NCBI GenBank assembly: GCA_027487485.1
Contig: JAIYDN010000035.1
Coordinates: 1 to 48,019 of the forward strand
Length of the DNA stretch: 48,019 nt
Direction of reading: 5' to 3'
DNA from: Planctomycetaceae bacterium
GTDB taxonomy: Bacteria; Planctomycetota; Planctomycetia; Pirellulales; Pirellulaceae
The position numbers and the translations under genes are program-made. Below, in pieces: positions 1-15,000 of this stretch (the first letter of the stretch is position 1; every line of letters begins with the position of its first letter). Under the pieces are notes generated by a model. It was not told the origin of the DNA. It did no database searches and was given only the letters and a program-made list of their open reading frames with translations.

Positions 1-3000
1 CCCGATTTTGGACCCGTGATCGTCCACTCGTTTGTTGTGTTCGGACCTGTCAAGGCACCGCCATTGCCCGTCAGAACTTCTATCCCGGTGAAGCCACCAC
101 CCAGTCCCGAGGCCGTTGCCGTTGCCGTTGACACATTGATCGTGCCTGCTCCCGACAGTGTTGATAGGCTGTCATTAAAGGCCCCGGATCCACCGACTAT
201 CGAACCTGCCAAATTGCCTGTTGGCGTAACGGTGAACGAGTCCGCCGCATTATCGCTGCCGCGAAGATTTTCCATGTTGCTGAACGTCGTGGTTTGGCCA
301 CTGGTGCTAACGGTGCCGGAATTTGTGCCCGATGCGGTCCAAGTCGTGGCAGAACTCGCCTGACTTTGGATTGAGTCGTTTCCGTTTCCACCATCCACTA
401 CGACGGTTAACGCGCCATCAAGGCGAACCGTGTCATCTCCACCCAACGATTCGATCTTTCGCGATTCGATCGTGAAATCACTCTCAACGATTATGTCAAA
501 GGCATCGTCGAATGTGATCTGAGAAGTGGAAACACGAATTAAGTCGGGCGAAGCTGTACCGCGTACTGTCAATTCGTCAGCACCTTCGCCGGAATAAACT
601 CTCACTCCGCTTTCAGGGACGGCTAAACCAGTGGGAGCACCGACTAAAGGTTGGCCGTTGAGTTGGATCGATACGTTTGAACCTGAATCCAATCGTGTGA
701 CGACGATTAGGTCGTCTGGCGATCCGCCGTCGGAACCTCCGATTGCTAGAACTCCGGATTGCATCTCGTGACTGAGTACGACAACATTCGCAATCGTCGT
801 TTCAAGCGTATTGACCCCATCAAAGACTGTGACCGTCGGATTGAAGGTTCCTGGCAACAGGAAGCGATGCTGCACGACTGCCGCTGGTAAAGCATTGCTA
901 ATCGCTTCGATCGCTGAGCCGTCCCCCCAGTTGATCGTGTACTGATAAACCGAAGCGATCGGTGATGCCGCTGACAATGTAAACGCTCGCAATTGGCCTG
1001 CGACCCCTACAAAGCCGTCGCTCGGGCCGTCTACCGATAGGCTTAGCTGCGTCTCACCCACTGCAAAATTGCTGGATACCATCGCCGATACTCCATTGTC
1101 TTCGTCCGTCGCATAAACGCGAGCGACGTAGCTGCCAGTTGCCAATGGAATGAAAGTGAATATTGGCGATGTGGTGCTAGATTTAAACACACCCACTGCC
1201 GCACCCACGCCTACTCGATCGATCGAGTAGTGGTACGTGATGGTGTCGTTGCTGCCAGCAGGATCCGTGCCTGCCACGTTTACCGTTACCGGTTGATTGA
1301 CCTGGCGAGGTACTGAAATGCTCGTCAACGAAACAGTCGGTGCAACGTTGTTGACGACCACCGTGGTTTGATAGTCTCGGAAGCCACCGTCTTTGTCAAA
1401 CACTCGGCCGTAGACGACATAGCTACCGTTGTCGTTATAGACAAACGAAGCGGTCGGAACCGATGTGGCATCCTCAAGAGAAGAAGTGTTACGTTGCTGT
1501 AGACTTTGGGTTATGACATACTTGAAGCCCGCAGTTCGATCCTCCATCGAGACATCTGTCGCACCTGAGAATTGAACCGAGACGGATTGCGACTCAAGGA
1601 TCGGACCGTTGTTGGTGAACGTAGCTGTCGGAGCAACATTGTTCACGATGACGTCTGTCGTGTAAGTCGTGCTTCCACCATTTTTGTCGATGATACGTCC
1701 GTAGATCGTAAACGTTCCGCTATCAGTGATGGTGAAACTGGCTTGAGGCAGGGTACTGGCCGTTGCGTAGGTAGCCAAAAGCACTTCGCTTTCAGTTCGT
1801 GCAAATGCGTACCGGAAGCCCGCCTGAGTGTCGAGCGTCGATGGATCGCTTGGACCAGAGAACGATACCGTCACCGAACCAGCTTCGTTGATCGGGCCAT
1901 TGTTGGAGATAACCGCGACCGGGGCTACATTTTCGACCGTTACTGTTTGGACCGAGTCGACGAAACCTCCATCTTCATCCATCACGCGAATGTAAACGGG
2001 ATATGTTCCATCATCCGTAAAGACAAACGATTGCTGTGACACGGTCGTGGAGGAAGCGTAATTCGACGCATCTCGAACCGCTTGGTCGCGAGAAATGACG
2101 TACCGCAACCCTTCTGCCATATCGCCCACGCTGTCGGAGCCCGTTGCTTCCACCACGATCGATGCACCTTCCAAGGACCCAGTTACTTGGGAGGTAACCG
2201 TCGGGTTTGCATTAAGTACCGTAATTGGGAACGAGTCGCTGACGGATAGGCCGTCGTCGCTGGTAATAGTGAATCGAACAATGTAGGTTCCGATGCCTTC
2301 GTCGTTGTAGTTGAGAACGAGTGGTAGACCTGTGTCGTTGCTTGGGCCGCCGGACTCGTTGCCTCGTCCACTACTGGAGAAGTTGCTGAAGGTTGCAGAT
2401 TGGCCATTTCCATAATCGACGGTTGCCGTCCAATGGTCGCCAGTGGGGTCGGTGAAGCGGATGAGTTTCGAATAATCAACCCCTTCGACTGCAATCGCGT
2501 TAGTCGGCAAAGTGCCTTCTACCAAGTACAGACTGTAATCATCTCCGTTTCCGCCAATGATCAAGTCTTCGCCACCTCGGCCTAGAATAACATCGAGACC
2601 GTCCTGAGCGTTCTCGCGAGAGAAGCGGTAGACGAACAGTTCGTAATTGCCGGTGTCCGTGTCGTTGATGATATCTTCGAAGAGCTCGATAGCGGCGGGT
2701 TCCCAACCGGTAAAGTCCGTCGGGTCTGTCGGCAGCGGTGAACGCGAGAAGGTGTCGACAACAAGAGTATAGGTATCATCCGATGGCAAAATTAAATCGA
2801 TAAAGATCGAATCCGTTGACTCAAATTCGTCATCATTGTTGGCATCTGATTCATAGTAACGGACCACTTGGCCCTGCGAGTTAACCAAGCTGATTTTCGA
2901 GTCGATGTACCCGTCTGGGTTGAAGGTGCCGTTCAATCCAGAGTTCGTGAAGCGGCGAAGAGCCCGCGATCCTACTTCGACAGTGATTAGATCGCCTTTT

Positions 3001-6000
3001 CGTCCGCTAAACGAATAGTGATCGTTCTCGCTGACGTTGGTAGACGGATCGATTTCAATCGAACCCGTTACGCTGAGTGTTTCCGCATAAAACTTTTGAT
3101 TTGCGTTGACACCTTTGCCGAGAGTGTTGGGCACTGCGATCGTCACCCATTGCAAGGACTGGGCAGTAGCTGCTGTGGACTTAAGCGTGTCTGATTCAGT
3201 AGTGCGAGTCAAACTTGCATCGGACATTACGTATGCCAGCTTCAGTGCCTCGCGTTCGCCGAAGAACAAGCTACCGATGTCATTTTGACGATCGCTGCCG
3301 ACCGACGCAGGGGAGCTGATCAAGTGCTGGAACGTCTCATACGCTTCGGAAGGCCCTGTGTAATTTGGACGGAATGATCCAGCGCCTGGTGGAGTATGAA
3401 CTCCCGAACCGATTGGGCCGAAGGCATCGTAGTGTCGTAGCCCTAACAAGTGCCCAAGTTCGTGTGCCGCAATCTTCACCGACAGCGCCACAAAATTCTC
3501 GACGGTATTGATTGGATTGCGTTGACCAAAAATGATCGATTCATCTTGCTCATAGTTCAAGAAATCACCGCTCAAACCGGATTCGGAGACAGTGACCTGC
3601 GGGGCAAGTGCCGTTCCACCCAAAAGACCATGGACCTGCACTTGAATCTCGCCGCCCAAGTTCACATTACCAACATCGATCTCACTCGACAGACCACCTG
3701 GTTCGCCATTGGCTGGCGTATCGTTGAAGCGAATGGTGGCATAGTCTGTTCCGCTTGGAATGTCGTTTACATTTTCCGTAAATCGAACGTTGTACCACCG
3801 GTTTGCATCCGTGTATTCGCGGACAGTACCATTGGATTGGAAGCCATAATAGACCCCTTTCAACCCCTGAATAACGGCCTGGCGATCTTCTGGACGGTAG
3901 GCGTATTCGTTTGTATCGGTCTTGGAGGAGAAGTCCAAAAGGACCCACTGCACCGGTCGATTCTGTGGAACGGGACTGGATGACGGAGTATTTGCAAACG
4001 CAGCTCCCAAAAGAACGTTCGAGCGATCGTTCCCTAGGATTTCGTCATTTCCCTGCGAACCAGTTAGATCTTCGATGCCAAGAACGGAGGAAGCAGAGAA
4101 CTGCAACCAAAACTCCGAACTAAGAAGCTGTTTGCCCGTGGAGGCTAAATCCAAGGTAAGGGCATTGGCAGTGAAGCTAGAGAAGTTGATCCAATCTCGG
4201 CTCGTATCGGATGCGCCACCAAACGGTTCGTCAATTTGAACATAACCCTTAGGAGCATTGGGGAATTCGTAAGCATCGTTTCCTAGTCCCCCAGCAACGA
4301 GTACCGTTGGGGAGGTTGCGCTACTTGATGGGACAATACCAGAATAAACGATACTGTCGTCCCCTTCCTCAAGGTTAACATCGATGGAGGAAGCACTGCC
4401 TCGGAACACAAAAGAATCTCGGCCGGCGGCACCGCGATAGAAAATAGATCCGGATGGACTTGTTGTTTCGCCAACAACCGAATTAGCCAAAACAGTGTTG
4501 TAGATCAGCGAGTCGGCGTCACCCTCACCGAACATCACCAAGGTGCTGATTCCAACACCCTGAGTGCGCAAGACATCTTCGCCTGCCCCACCCATAAATC
4601 GAAGTCCTGTCAACGGAGTGCCTGCTTGGACACCTCTTCCAATAGAACTTCCTGCGTTGACTAACGAATCCGCGCCATTCCCACCTTCAAAGTTGATGTA
4701 ATTGACCCGGTTACCGTTGTTGAGCAGCGTGTCAGTCCCATCGCCACCAAACATAGTGATGGTGCCAGTTCCTGAACCATTGTTTTGGAGTGCATCCGTA
4801 TCGCCGTTGCCAGTGAAAACGATTTCAGCAACATCGCTACCGTTGTTCTGGAATCGGTCGGGACCGTCTCCACCGACCATCGTCAAAAGGGCTGCGGCAT
4901 TCCCCCAATTGACCAAAACATTGCTGCCATCACCGCCAATGAATTCGATGGTTTCAACATTGTTCCCGTTTTGATAAAGCGAATCGTTATCCGCCCCTCC
5001 GTCAAAGGTGAATTGGGTTACGCGAGAGCCATCATTTTGAAGGGCGTCGTTACCTGCTTCGCCGTAGAATTGGAAGTCACGGAGTCCGATACCATCCGCC
5101 GTATTGAGTACGTTATCGTCCCCGTCATTGCCGTAGAACTGAACATTCGAAACGCCGGTGCCTGAGTTCTGGAAGAAGTCGTTCCCCGCATCGCCCGTGA
5201 ATCGAATATTGAATGCGTCTGACGCTCGATTGACGAAAACGTCTCCCTTATTATCAGCAGTAGCCGACGGGACATCGGGCAGTGAAAAGGGAGGTTGTCC
5301 GACGTACGGCCAAACGATGGTGCCAAAAGTGCCTGAAGGAATCAGCTGCAAATCGTTGGAACCACCAGCCCGGACGTCGTTCAAGAAACGATCCGCGCCC
5401 CCATTGCCGTAGAAGACAACTTGGCTAGTTCCGGCACCATCATTGCGCAAGGTGTCATCGTCATCGCCACCTTGGAATATAAGGTTTCTTGCACGGGTGC
5501 CAGTGTTGCTGAAACGGTTATCACCATCGCCACCAACAAATCGAACCTCTTGAACATCGGACCCCGTGTTCAAGAACTGATCTTCGCCAGCTTCGCCAAA
5601 GAACACAATGTTGCGAACGTTCTCGCCATCATTGACCAAAAGGTCGTCCCCATTGCGTCCAAGAAAAACGACATTCGAGACGTTGTATCCATTGTTTTCG
5701 AAAACGTCATTTGCTTCGCCACCATCAAACGAAATCAACGTTACATCGTTTGCATTGTTCTGGAAGCGATCATCGCCATCACCACCCAGGAACAGCAGTT
5801 CCTTCCAATTTCGCCCATCATTTCGAAACGCATCGATGCCCCCGAGTCCCGTAAAGCGGATACTTCCTAAGGGTTGACCAGCGGCATTGGTCTTGCCACT
5901 CGCATTATTGATGAACGTATCGTTCCCAGTCAACAAGGGATCCGAATCGCCAGCAAAATCGATGCCATCAAACAAGAGCCCTGACAACGAAAGCGTATCC

Positions 6001-9000
6001 GCATCCGCCCCACCATTAAAATTGATTGTGCCGATGTTTGATCCATCCGCGATCAATACATCCGAACCCGCATCACCCGAAAACGTGATTGGTCCAACAT
6101 GGTTGGCCTTCGAAATCAAAACGTCATCGCCTAACTGGCCCGAGAAGTTTATCTGACCAATGTTCGAGCCATAGTTAACAAGCAAGTCACGCGTATCGTT
6201 CGCAGGTTGGCCAACTTGCGTTACACCTGGATCCAAGAATCCAAAGAAGCTGATACTAGCTAAACCCGACGCGTCATTGCGAAGCGTGTCACGTCCCTCG
6301 CCACCGGAGAAGCGAATAGAACCTACAGCCCCTTCGTTCACCAAGGAATCGTCCCCAGCATCTCCTTCGAAATCGATTCCGCCAACGGATGCGGTATTTG
6401 CGATAGCGAAGAAGTCTGCGTCGGCACCTCCGCTGAAATCAACGCTGCTGTTAACGATTCCACGAATCAGGAATTCATCTGCACCGGAATCGCCTTCGAA
6501 ATCAATGGAGCCGACTCGTGCACCTAGAGCCAGAGTAAAGACGTCCGCGTCCGCACCGCCACCGAAGTCAACTCTTGAATCAACGATTCCACGGATCTCG
6601 AGCACATCCGCCCCGCTATCGCCTTCGAAATCAATGGTTCCAACTCGACCGCCCAGGCTCAGCAACAGCGCATCGGCATCTGCTCCACCACCGAAATCAA
6701 CGCCGCCAACCACAAGACCTGCGATCAGGAAGACATCGGCGCCCGAGTCCCCTTCAAAATCAATCCCCGAGTCAACTCGACCGTAGACCAACAACGAATC
6801 AGCATCGGCACCACCGCCAAAGTCAATTCCTCCTTGAACAACGCCACGCAATTCAAAGACATCCGCACCCGAATCTCCTTGAAATCGAATACCGGGGCCA
6901 GGAATTCCAGGAACAGTCCCGATCAACGTACCGTCGACCGAACCGTTAATGAACAGCCGATCTCCATCAGCGCCACCACCGAAGTCGATGCCGCCAGTGA
7001 CGATGCCTCGGATTTCAAGAGCATCTGCCCCCGCATCCCCTTCGAAGTCAATACTTCCAATTCTTCCACCAAGATTCAGCGTGAAAACGTCTGCATCAGC
7101 GCCTCCACCAAAATCGATGCCGCCGTCAACGCGACCGAAGATGGTTAAAGAGTCCGCATCAGCACCGCCGCCGAAATCGATACCTCCTGAAACAATACCT
7201 CGAATTTCCAGAACATCGGCACCGCTGTCCCCCTCAAAATCGATCGTACCTACCCGGCCACTTAGTGCTAACGTAAACGCGTCTGCGTCCGCTCCACCGC
7301 TGAAATCGATTCGATTCGTCACGATCCCCGAAATGGTAAATGCGTCCGCGCCAGAATCACCATCGAAATCGATTGAGCCGACACTTGCTCCCAATGCCAA
7401 GGTAAAGACATCTGCGTCCGCACCGCCGCCAAAGTCAATCCTATTCGTAACAATGCCTTCGATGGTGAATACGTCCGCGCCGGAATCCCCTTCGAAGTCG
7501 ATCGAACCGACACGTGCTCCCAGCGTTAACGTGAACACGTCTGCGTCTGCCCCTCCACTGAAATCAACGCCACCGGTCACGATTCCCAATAGATCGAAAA
7601 CATCAGCACCTGAATCGCCTTCGAAATCGATGGAGCCCACACTGGCCCCTAATGCCAATGTAAACACATCCGCGTCCGCTCCTCCACCGAAGTCGACCGA
7701 TCCCGATACGATACCAGTAATACTAAAGACATCTGCACCAGCATCTCCTTCGAAATCTACTCCTGATAGCAGAACATTTCCCCCCAGTAGAAACACGTCC
7801 GCATCGGCGCCACCGCTGAAGTCGACCCCAGTGAGGTTTACCCCACGAATATCGAAAACGTCGGCCCCCGAATCTCCCTCGAAGTCAATCTGCGATAGAA
7901 CCGTTCCATTCAAAAGGAAGGTATCCGCATCCGCTCCACCGTTGAATCTTGCTAGCGAGATACCTGACGGGGCGATAAGCGTGTCCGAACCACCGCCACC
8001 AAAGACCGCAGCGTTTGTCGTGCCAGTTAAGTGATCTTCAAAATTGCTTCCCACCAATCCTCTAAAGTTACCCTGAGCACGGATTTGATGCTGGTTAGCC
8101 AATGGCAATCCAAGTGCCGGCGCGACGTCTTGTGTTACGAAACCGGTTGCATTGAGCAGCGACAGATCAAAGGTAATACCCAAATCAGGGAAGGCTGCTG
8201 TTGTAATGTCGGCCCGACTGAAATCGAGTGTGTTATTGCCACCTCGATCGCGTACCGTTAGAACGCTGTTGGGTGATAACAGATAAGTGTCGTCCCCATC
8301 TTCGTTGATCACAATCGGGGCGCCACCAAGAGCAACACCCAAAGGTAATTCTACGTTTGCAGAATCATTTCCATCTCGCAAGACAATCGTGTCATTTCCT
8401 GCCCCACCAAAAAGATAGTCCAGTCCCGATCCACCATCGAGAACAACATTGCGTCCCAAGGTCACCGCAGATGCGTCAATGATGTCATTGTCACCAAATG
8501 AGATAATAGTAAGGTTCGTGACGCCCGGCAAAAAGTCAGCGTCAGTAACACGAATCTGGTTTGCGGTATCATCCCCGAATACTAGCAAAGATTCATATGT
8601 GTCGATGCCGTTGTCATCGTCCGATACAACCAAGTCAACCTGGATTCGTCCGCTGTAGAGCCTGCGATCCACATCGAAAATTGCGGCCGATCCCGACTGG
8701 ATAACGGTGTTGGATCCCACCACTTTCCCAACCCATGAATAACTGAAGAGCTCTTGACCTGGATCGGTTATAACAGCCTTTAGCGAGAATTGATTCACGT
8801 CCAAAATTTCATCAGGTACATAACTGACGATTGGGGCAACGTTGTTAACCGTCACCTGAGTTGTCTGAGAGGATGTTCCGCCGTCATCGTCCGCGATGGT
8901 GATAAGGACTGTTTCGAGATCACTGGACGTGCCCACCGCGTAATCATCGCGGTATTTGTAAATGGCTTCGTAGGTTCGCGTTAACGGGTCGACTCGGGCT

Positions 9001-12000
9001 GAAGTGATTTCGCCAGCTGCCCAGCGCACGGATACCGTGTGAATATCAAGTAAACTCTGATCTGTATAAGAACCTGTTATCCGTACTTCATCCCCTTCAT
9101 TGATTGCGGCTCCGGATGGTGCGGTCACCCAGTCGCCAGCAAGATTGCGAACATACAATTGCACTGGGGTCAGCACCGGAGCGAAGTTGTTGACGGTAAG
9201 ATTGACCGAACTTGTTACAAATGTACCTTCTGGCATATCCTGATCGGCCACGCGAACGGTGATCACATAAGGAAGTCCACCGGGTGCATTGTCACGGTAA
9301 AGGTGCTTCAAACCTAACAACGACGTAGTTCCAGGAGCCGGTTGGATAGCGGTCGGCTCTGATCCATCACCCCAATCGATCAGAACGGTATGAATGTCCT
9401 TGACACCTAGATCGCTGTAACCAATCGACAGACTTGCATTGCTGTTCTCGTCGATCGCAGATTGAGCCAGAGTAACACTATTGATCACTGGCAACGCGTT
9501 GGTCACCACAAGGTTATGAACCAGGCGGGTGGGCGTGGTGGGTTCGTCGTCGTCATTGATATCCAGTGTTATCGTGTAGCTTGTTGCGGGTGCCAGCGGG
9601 TTGTTCGAATAACTATGGTTGAATGAAAAGGTGCGTGTCATCTGTTGGTCCGCATCGGAATTCAGTGTTAAACGCTGCGGCGGGGTACCATCCCCCCAGT
9701 CGATAACTACTTCGTGATCATCGCGAAGACCAGGGTCTTGGAATGTGCCAGCAAATGTAAACTGAGTTCCCTCGGGGATCGAACTTGGCACTGAGCTATT
9801 CAGCGTCAAATCAAACGGCTGCACGTTCTTAATTTCCGTTAAGATCAATCCGAACGGACTACTGGACGAGCCTGTTTCATCGCGAACAGTGACTTCGATT
9901 CGGTAATTGTCGCGCGACGTGCTGCTGACACCATCGTCTGCGTAGCTATGCGATCCCGTGAAGGTTCGTTGCCCCTTTGGCAATGTTTGTTCTGAAATGG
10001 AACCATCGCCCCACTTAATTTCGATCGTGTGGGTCTCGGTTTCGCTGGTATCTTCGAACGCCCCTGTTAGGGTTACCGTGCCCCCCTCGTCAATGGATTG
10101 ATCGAAGGCAATTTGATTGAACGAATTGACAGGTGCTTGATTTTGGACCCTGACCGGTATGGAGATCGTTCCCTCACGGCCGCCGTTATCCGCAATCCGA
10201 ACGATCGCTGTAAAAGGCGTCGCTACAGGACTTGCAACACCGTAGATATGGTTCAGCAAGAACGTTCGTTGCGATGTCAGTTCCAGTACCTGCAACGGTG
10301 AGCCGTCGCCGAAGTCGACTGTTCCGCTCCAACTGGTGGAGTCCAGGTCTTCAAACGATCCCGTTGCAAACAGGCTAGCGCCAGAAACAAGCGTCGCATC
10401 CGCAATGCTTAAGTTCAGAAGAGGAGCTGTGTTGCTAGCAACGTTACCAACAGTCGCTGTATTTCCGAACTCGGACGTCGATCCTACCGAAACCGCGGTT
10501 AGAAGATCACCGAACTCTACGAGCGCCGGTGAGCCGATGGGCATTTCGAAACGGAACAAGCTCGCGTTCGTGTCGGATCCTACGGTGGGGAAGTCGTACG
10601 TTCCTGTTCCCGAGTCGAGATCGTCGACACTACCCTCTACAAAGCTACCTAGGCGGCGAACGCCTTGACCGCGGCCGTTGGTGGTAGGCGAAGATGCGTA
10701 GAATTGTACAGTGCGGCCAGGTCGACTGTATCCCAAGACGACAAGGTTGCCGAGTGTTGAAATGAATGCCGATGCGATGATCGGTGCATTGGGTAGGTTA
10801 TCCGCATCATTGGGATCATTGGCCGTGAGTCCTTCATCCGCGATGTCGATACCCAGGCCGATATTGCCTCGGTAAGTATTTTGATTGAAGGTGTTGTTGG
10901 AAGTGGTTGTGGAGGTAGTGCCCAACAGCCGCAGCCCGGCTTGCAAATTAAAGTAGAAGAGATTGCCATCTGCTGGACTGAAGCCGCCGATTTGGTTCGC
11001 GGTCACGCCGCTCCCCTCCATTCTAGTTCCGTTCGCTGTATTGGAGATTGCTGCTAAGCCCAATGCGTCAGTTCCAAACGCGTTGCCGCGAACATTGTTG
11101 CCAGACGCAGTTCCCGAAATTCGAAGTCCATCACCAAAGTTTCCAGAGATAACATTACGATCGACAATGCTGCTTCCGCCAATAACATTCCCCGAGCCGT
11201 TAACGATCCAGACACCGAACTGCGGTGCCGTGAGCCGGCCATTTCCGAGCGGCCGCAAGCCCGACGCATCGGTACCGATGCGATTACCTTGAAGATTGTT
11301 AGTGGACGAACTATCCAAGCGTACGCCTCCCAACTCATTTCCAGAGATCACGTTACCGATGAGCGTATTGTTGTTTGCGCCCGAAATTATTTCGACTCCA
11401 TAAGTCGAATTCCCCAACGCGAGCGCCCCGGAAATATCAGTCCCGATCCAGTTTCCGCGAACCGTATTGTTCATCCCTCCCACGTTTTCGATACGAATAC
11501 CGGCAGTGTTGTTGCCACTGATGATATTGCGAGACTCGATGGTCATCCCGCCAATCGTGTTGTTGTTGGAAGCGTTGTTGATCAGCACCCCGACGGTATT
11601 TGGAACCGGAGCCAGCCCGAGACTGTTGGTACCAATCAGATTGCCCGCTACGGTGTTGCCAGTTGCGGAAGCACCTGCGATCCACACTCCTGGACCAGCA
11701 TGTCCCGATATGACGTTGCCGGCTCCCGTCACCGAACCACCGATCGAAACATTCCGCGCGTCAGATTCGTCAGTAAAGCCGATAAGATCGCCGTCCCCCA
11801 CGAAGACTCCGAAATTGCCGTTGGGCAGGGCGTTCAGTCCTAACCGATCAAGTCCGATGAAATTGCCAGCAACCGAACCACCATTCGTGAACTGACCAAC
11901 GAAGGCAACGCCGCCAGCAAGGTTGTCTGAGATGATATTGCGAGAGCCCAAAGTCGCACCACCGATGGTGACAGCTGGTGCATTGCGAACAAGGACACCG

Positions 12001-15000
12001 AATTGTGCATTACCGGCATCGGTTGCATCGAGAACGCCTGAAGCATTCACCCCGATGTAATTTCCGAGTACGAAACTGCCTAAAGATCCCGTGCTGTTGA
12101 ATTCAATCCCGCTACCAGTGCTATACGCAATGATATTTCGGTCGGCGACTGTAGTACCACCGATTGTTGTGCTGTCCGACCCGCTGCCGATAAAGATGGC
12201 AGCTCCCGTATTACGCAATGGCAACAGCCCCCCCACTTGCGTGCCAACAAGGTTTCCACGGATTTGAGTCCCTAGCGATGCGGTAGCGGCAACACCAAGC
12301 CCTTCATTCCCAGCAATCACATTACCAACCACGGAAGTGTTGGCGGCTTGTGTAATATTAATACCGTTCCAAGCGTTACCGCGATCGATCGTACCGCCAA
12401 TATCGGTACCGATGTAGTTACCAGCGACCGTGGTATCCGATGTTGTGATACCAACAATCGAAACCCCGTCATTACCGCTGGAGGAAATGATATTACGTTC
12501 CTCGGAATCGCGAATACCGTTTAGATCGGAACCAATACGAGTGTTCGTCGGTCCGCCGGAAACAAGGATGCCGTTCTGGTCATTGCCGAGCGATTCACCG
12601 GATGCATTGAAGCCAATGTAATTGCCCGCAATGACGGTTCCTGCCGAAGTACCGGAAACGCGAACGGCATCGGAGGTAAGGCCGACAATGACGTTGCGTT
12701 CGCTCGCGTTAAATGCGTCGTTTGAACCATCAGTTCCGATGCGTGTGTTGGCCGAGGATTCGACCGAGATACCAGTTGTGCTAACACCTGCTGTTACCAA
12801 CGCATTACCAGCGCTGGTTGTGCCAACGTAGTTCCCTGCGAAAACAGTATCAGAACTGGACGAAATACGCACTTGGAACTGAGTATTTCCCGAAATGATG
12901 TTTCGTTCAGCCGTATCGTTGACACCATCGCCGTTGGTTCCGATGCGAGTATTGGATGCTCCCCCCCTAATCCAGATACCTGCGTCGCCCGTATTGGGGC
13001 GCGCCGTAACACCGTCTGCCGCCAGACCGATGATGTTCCCAGTGATAACAGTGTTCGTTACACCAGCTAGGTTGAGAGAAATTCCGGAAGAGTTACCGCT
13101 GATCACATTTCGGTCAATGATGTTTTCATTGACTCCAGTCGCTCCACCCAGCCCAAGACCGAATCCGCCATTTGCGATCGCGGTTGTTCCGGTTGCATTC
13201 AAACCGATATAGTTGCCTCGAATGACGTTGTTACTAGACGCGATTGCGATTGCGGTATTCGCATTACCACTAATGACGTTGCGTTCGAGGTCGTCATAAG
13301 CCCCGTCACCATTCGACCCGATCAAAATTCCACTTGCGCTGGAGTCAATATTGATACCGAAATACGAATTTGCGATGGATGAGTCCCCCGTAACATCGGT
13401 GCCGATATAGTTTCCGGCAATGGTGGAACCTGCCGAACTAGCACCGGTGATGAACACACCTTGGTTCACGGCAAAACCGTTTCCAGAAATAATGTTGCGT
13501 TCCGAAGCATTGAACAAGTCATTGCTGCTATCGGTGCCCAAGATGATTCGACCATTACTCGCCTGCACTCCTCCAAGTCCATTACCCAGTCCACTGGTCC
13601 CGGAAAGATTCGTGCCGATGTAGTTGCCGGAAATCTTGGTAATGTTCGTTCCTGTATTCTGAACGCTGATGCCATACTGTGTGTTGCCGGAGATGACATT
13701 TCTCTCGCTTGCATCGTCAACATTATCTCCATTGGTGCCAATGGTAATGTTTGTTGCTTGCACGATCCGAATTCCATCGCGAAAATTACCGAGAGTAGTG
13801 TCTCCATTGACCGTGAGGCCGATAATGTTGCCCGCGATACTAACATTGGACGTCGTTGCCCCAGACAGAATGATTCCGTGATTGTTGTTCCCGGAGATCA
13901 CATTTCTTTCATTCGGATTGAATGTATCGTTACTGCCGTCGGTACCGATTCGTGTATTAGAAGCTTGGCTGACAAAGATCCCACCAGAGTTATTGGCGAT
14001 GGCTCCGGTTCCCGCAGCATTGGTTCCAATGTAGTTGCCAGCGATCGCGGTATTGTTTGCATTCCCGTCGATCTGAATACCTTCCTGGGTATTGCCTGAG
14101 ATAACATTCCGTTCGGAAGTGTCATTGGATCCATCACCATTGGTACCGATAAGTGTACTGCTCGCGCTGTTAACCGAAATGCCGGCGTTGCCTGAGTTAG
14201 CAAGCCTTGCGTTTCCATTCGCGCTGACTCCAATGAGATTGCCTTGAATCGTTGTTCCCGTTGTAGCCGCATTTGTAATGAAAACGCCCGACCCATTATT
14301 TCCAGAAATCACATTCGAACGAACAAGTGTGTCTGTAGCAAGCTCAATGTAAACACCTTCGTTTGAATTGGGAACAGAAGTGTCTCCGAGAGCATTTGTG
14401 CCAATGTAGTTACCTGACACGATAGTATCGTCAGTACCGGTACCCGTGATAGCAACTCCAGACCAAAGGTTACCTGAAATAACATTTCGCTCTTCCGTAT
14501 CGCGAACGCCATCCGAATTAGATCCAATCCGAACGCCTGCTGCACCCCCGAGAATCCAAACTCCGTGACCGGCATTTTGAACCGCTGCGGTGCCCGCTGC
14601 ATTGGTTCCAATGTAGTTGCCCGCTATGACTGATCCAGGAACGTTACTTTGGTTGATAAACAAGCCGCCTGATAGATTACCAGAAATCACATTGCGCTCG
14701 TTCGCATTGAACGCATCATCGCTACCATCTGTACCAATGCGTGTGTTACTTACACCAGAGTTGACACCAATTCCCCAAGTGTTTGGAATGGCAGTCGCGC
14801 CGTCAGTACCAACGCCAATGTAATTCCCTGCAATCGATGTTCCTGACGTCGAATTACCCTGCAACCGGATTCCGTCGAACGTGTTGCCGGACACAATGTT
14901 CCGCTCGGCGGCATCGCTCGTACCGTCCCCATTAGTACCGATTCTCGTGTTCGAAGCGCCGCCACTAACGAGGATACCGTACTGAAGATTCCCAATCGCT

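Noticed and set aside
6949-8034. Plus-strand open frame of 361 residues rich in Ser, Ala, Pro and Lys (ASAPPPKS repeats)
   Set aside because: It is exactly antisense to the 22-24-residue repeat of the giant gene and its periodic composition follows from that repeat. No start signal or known domain.
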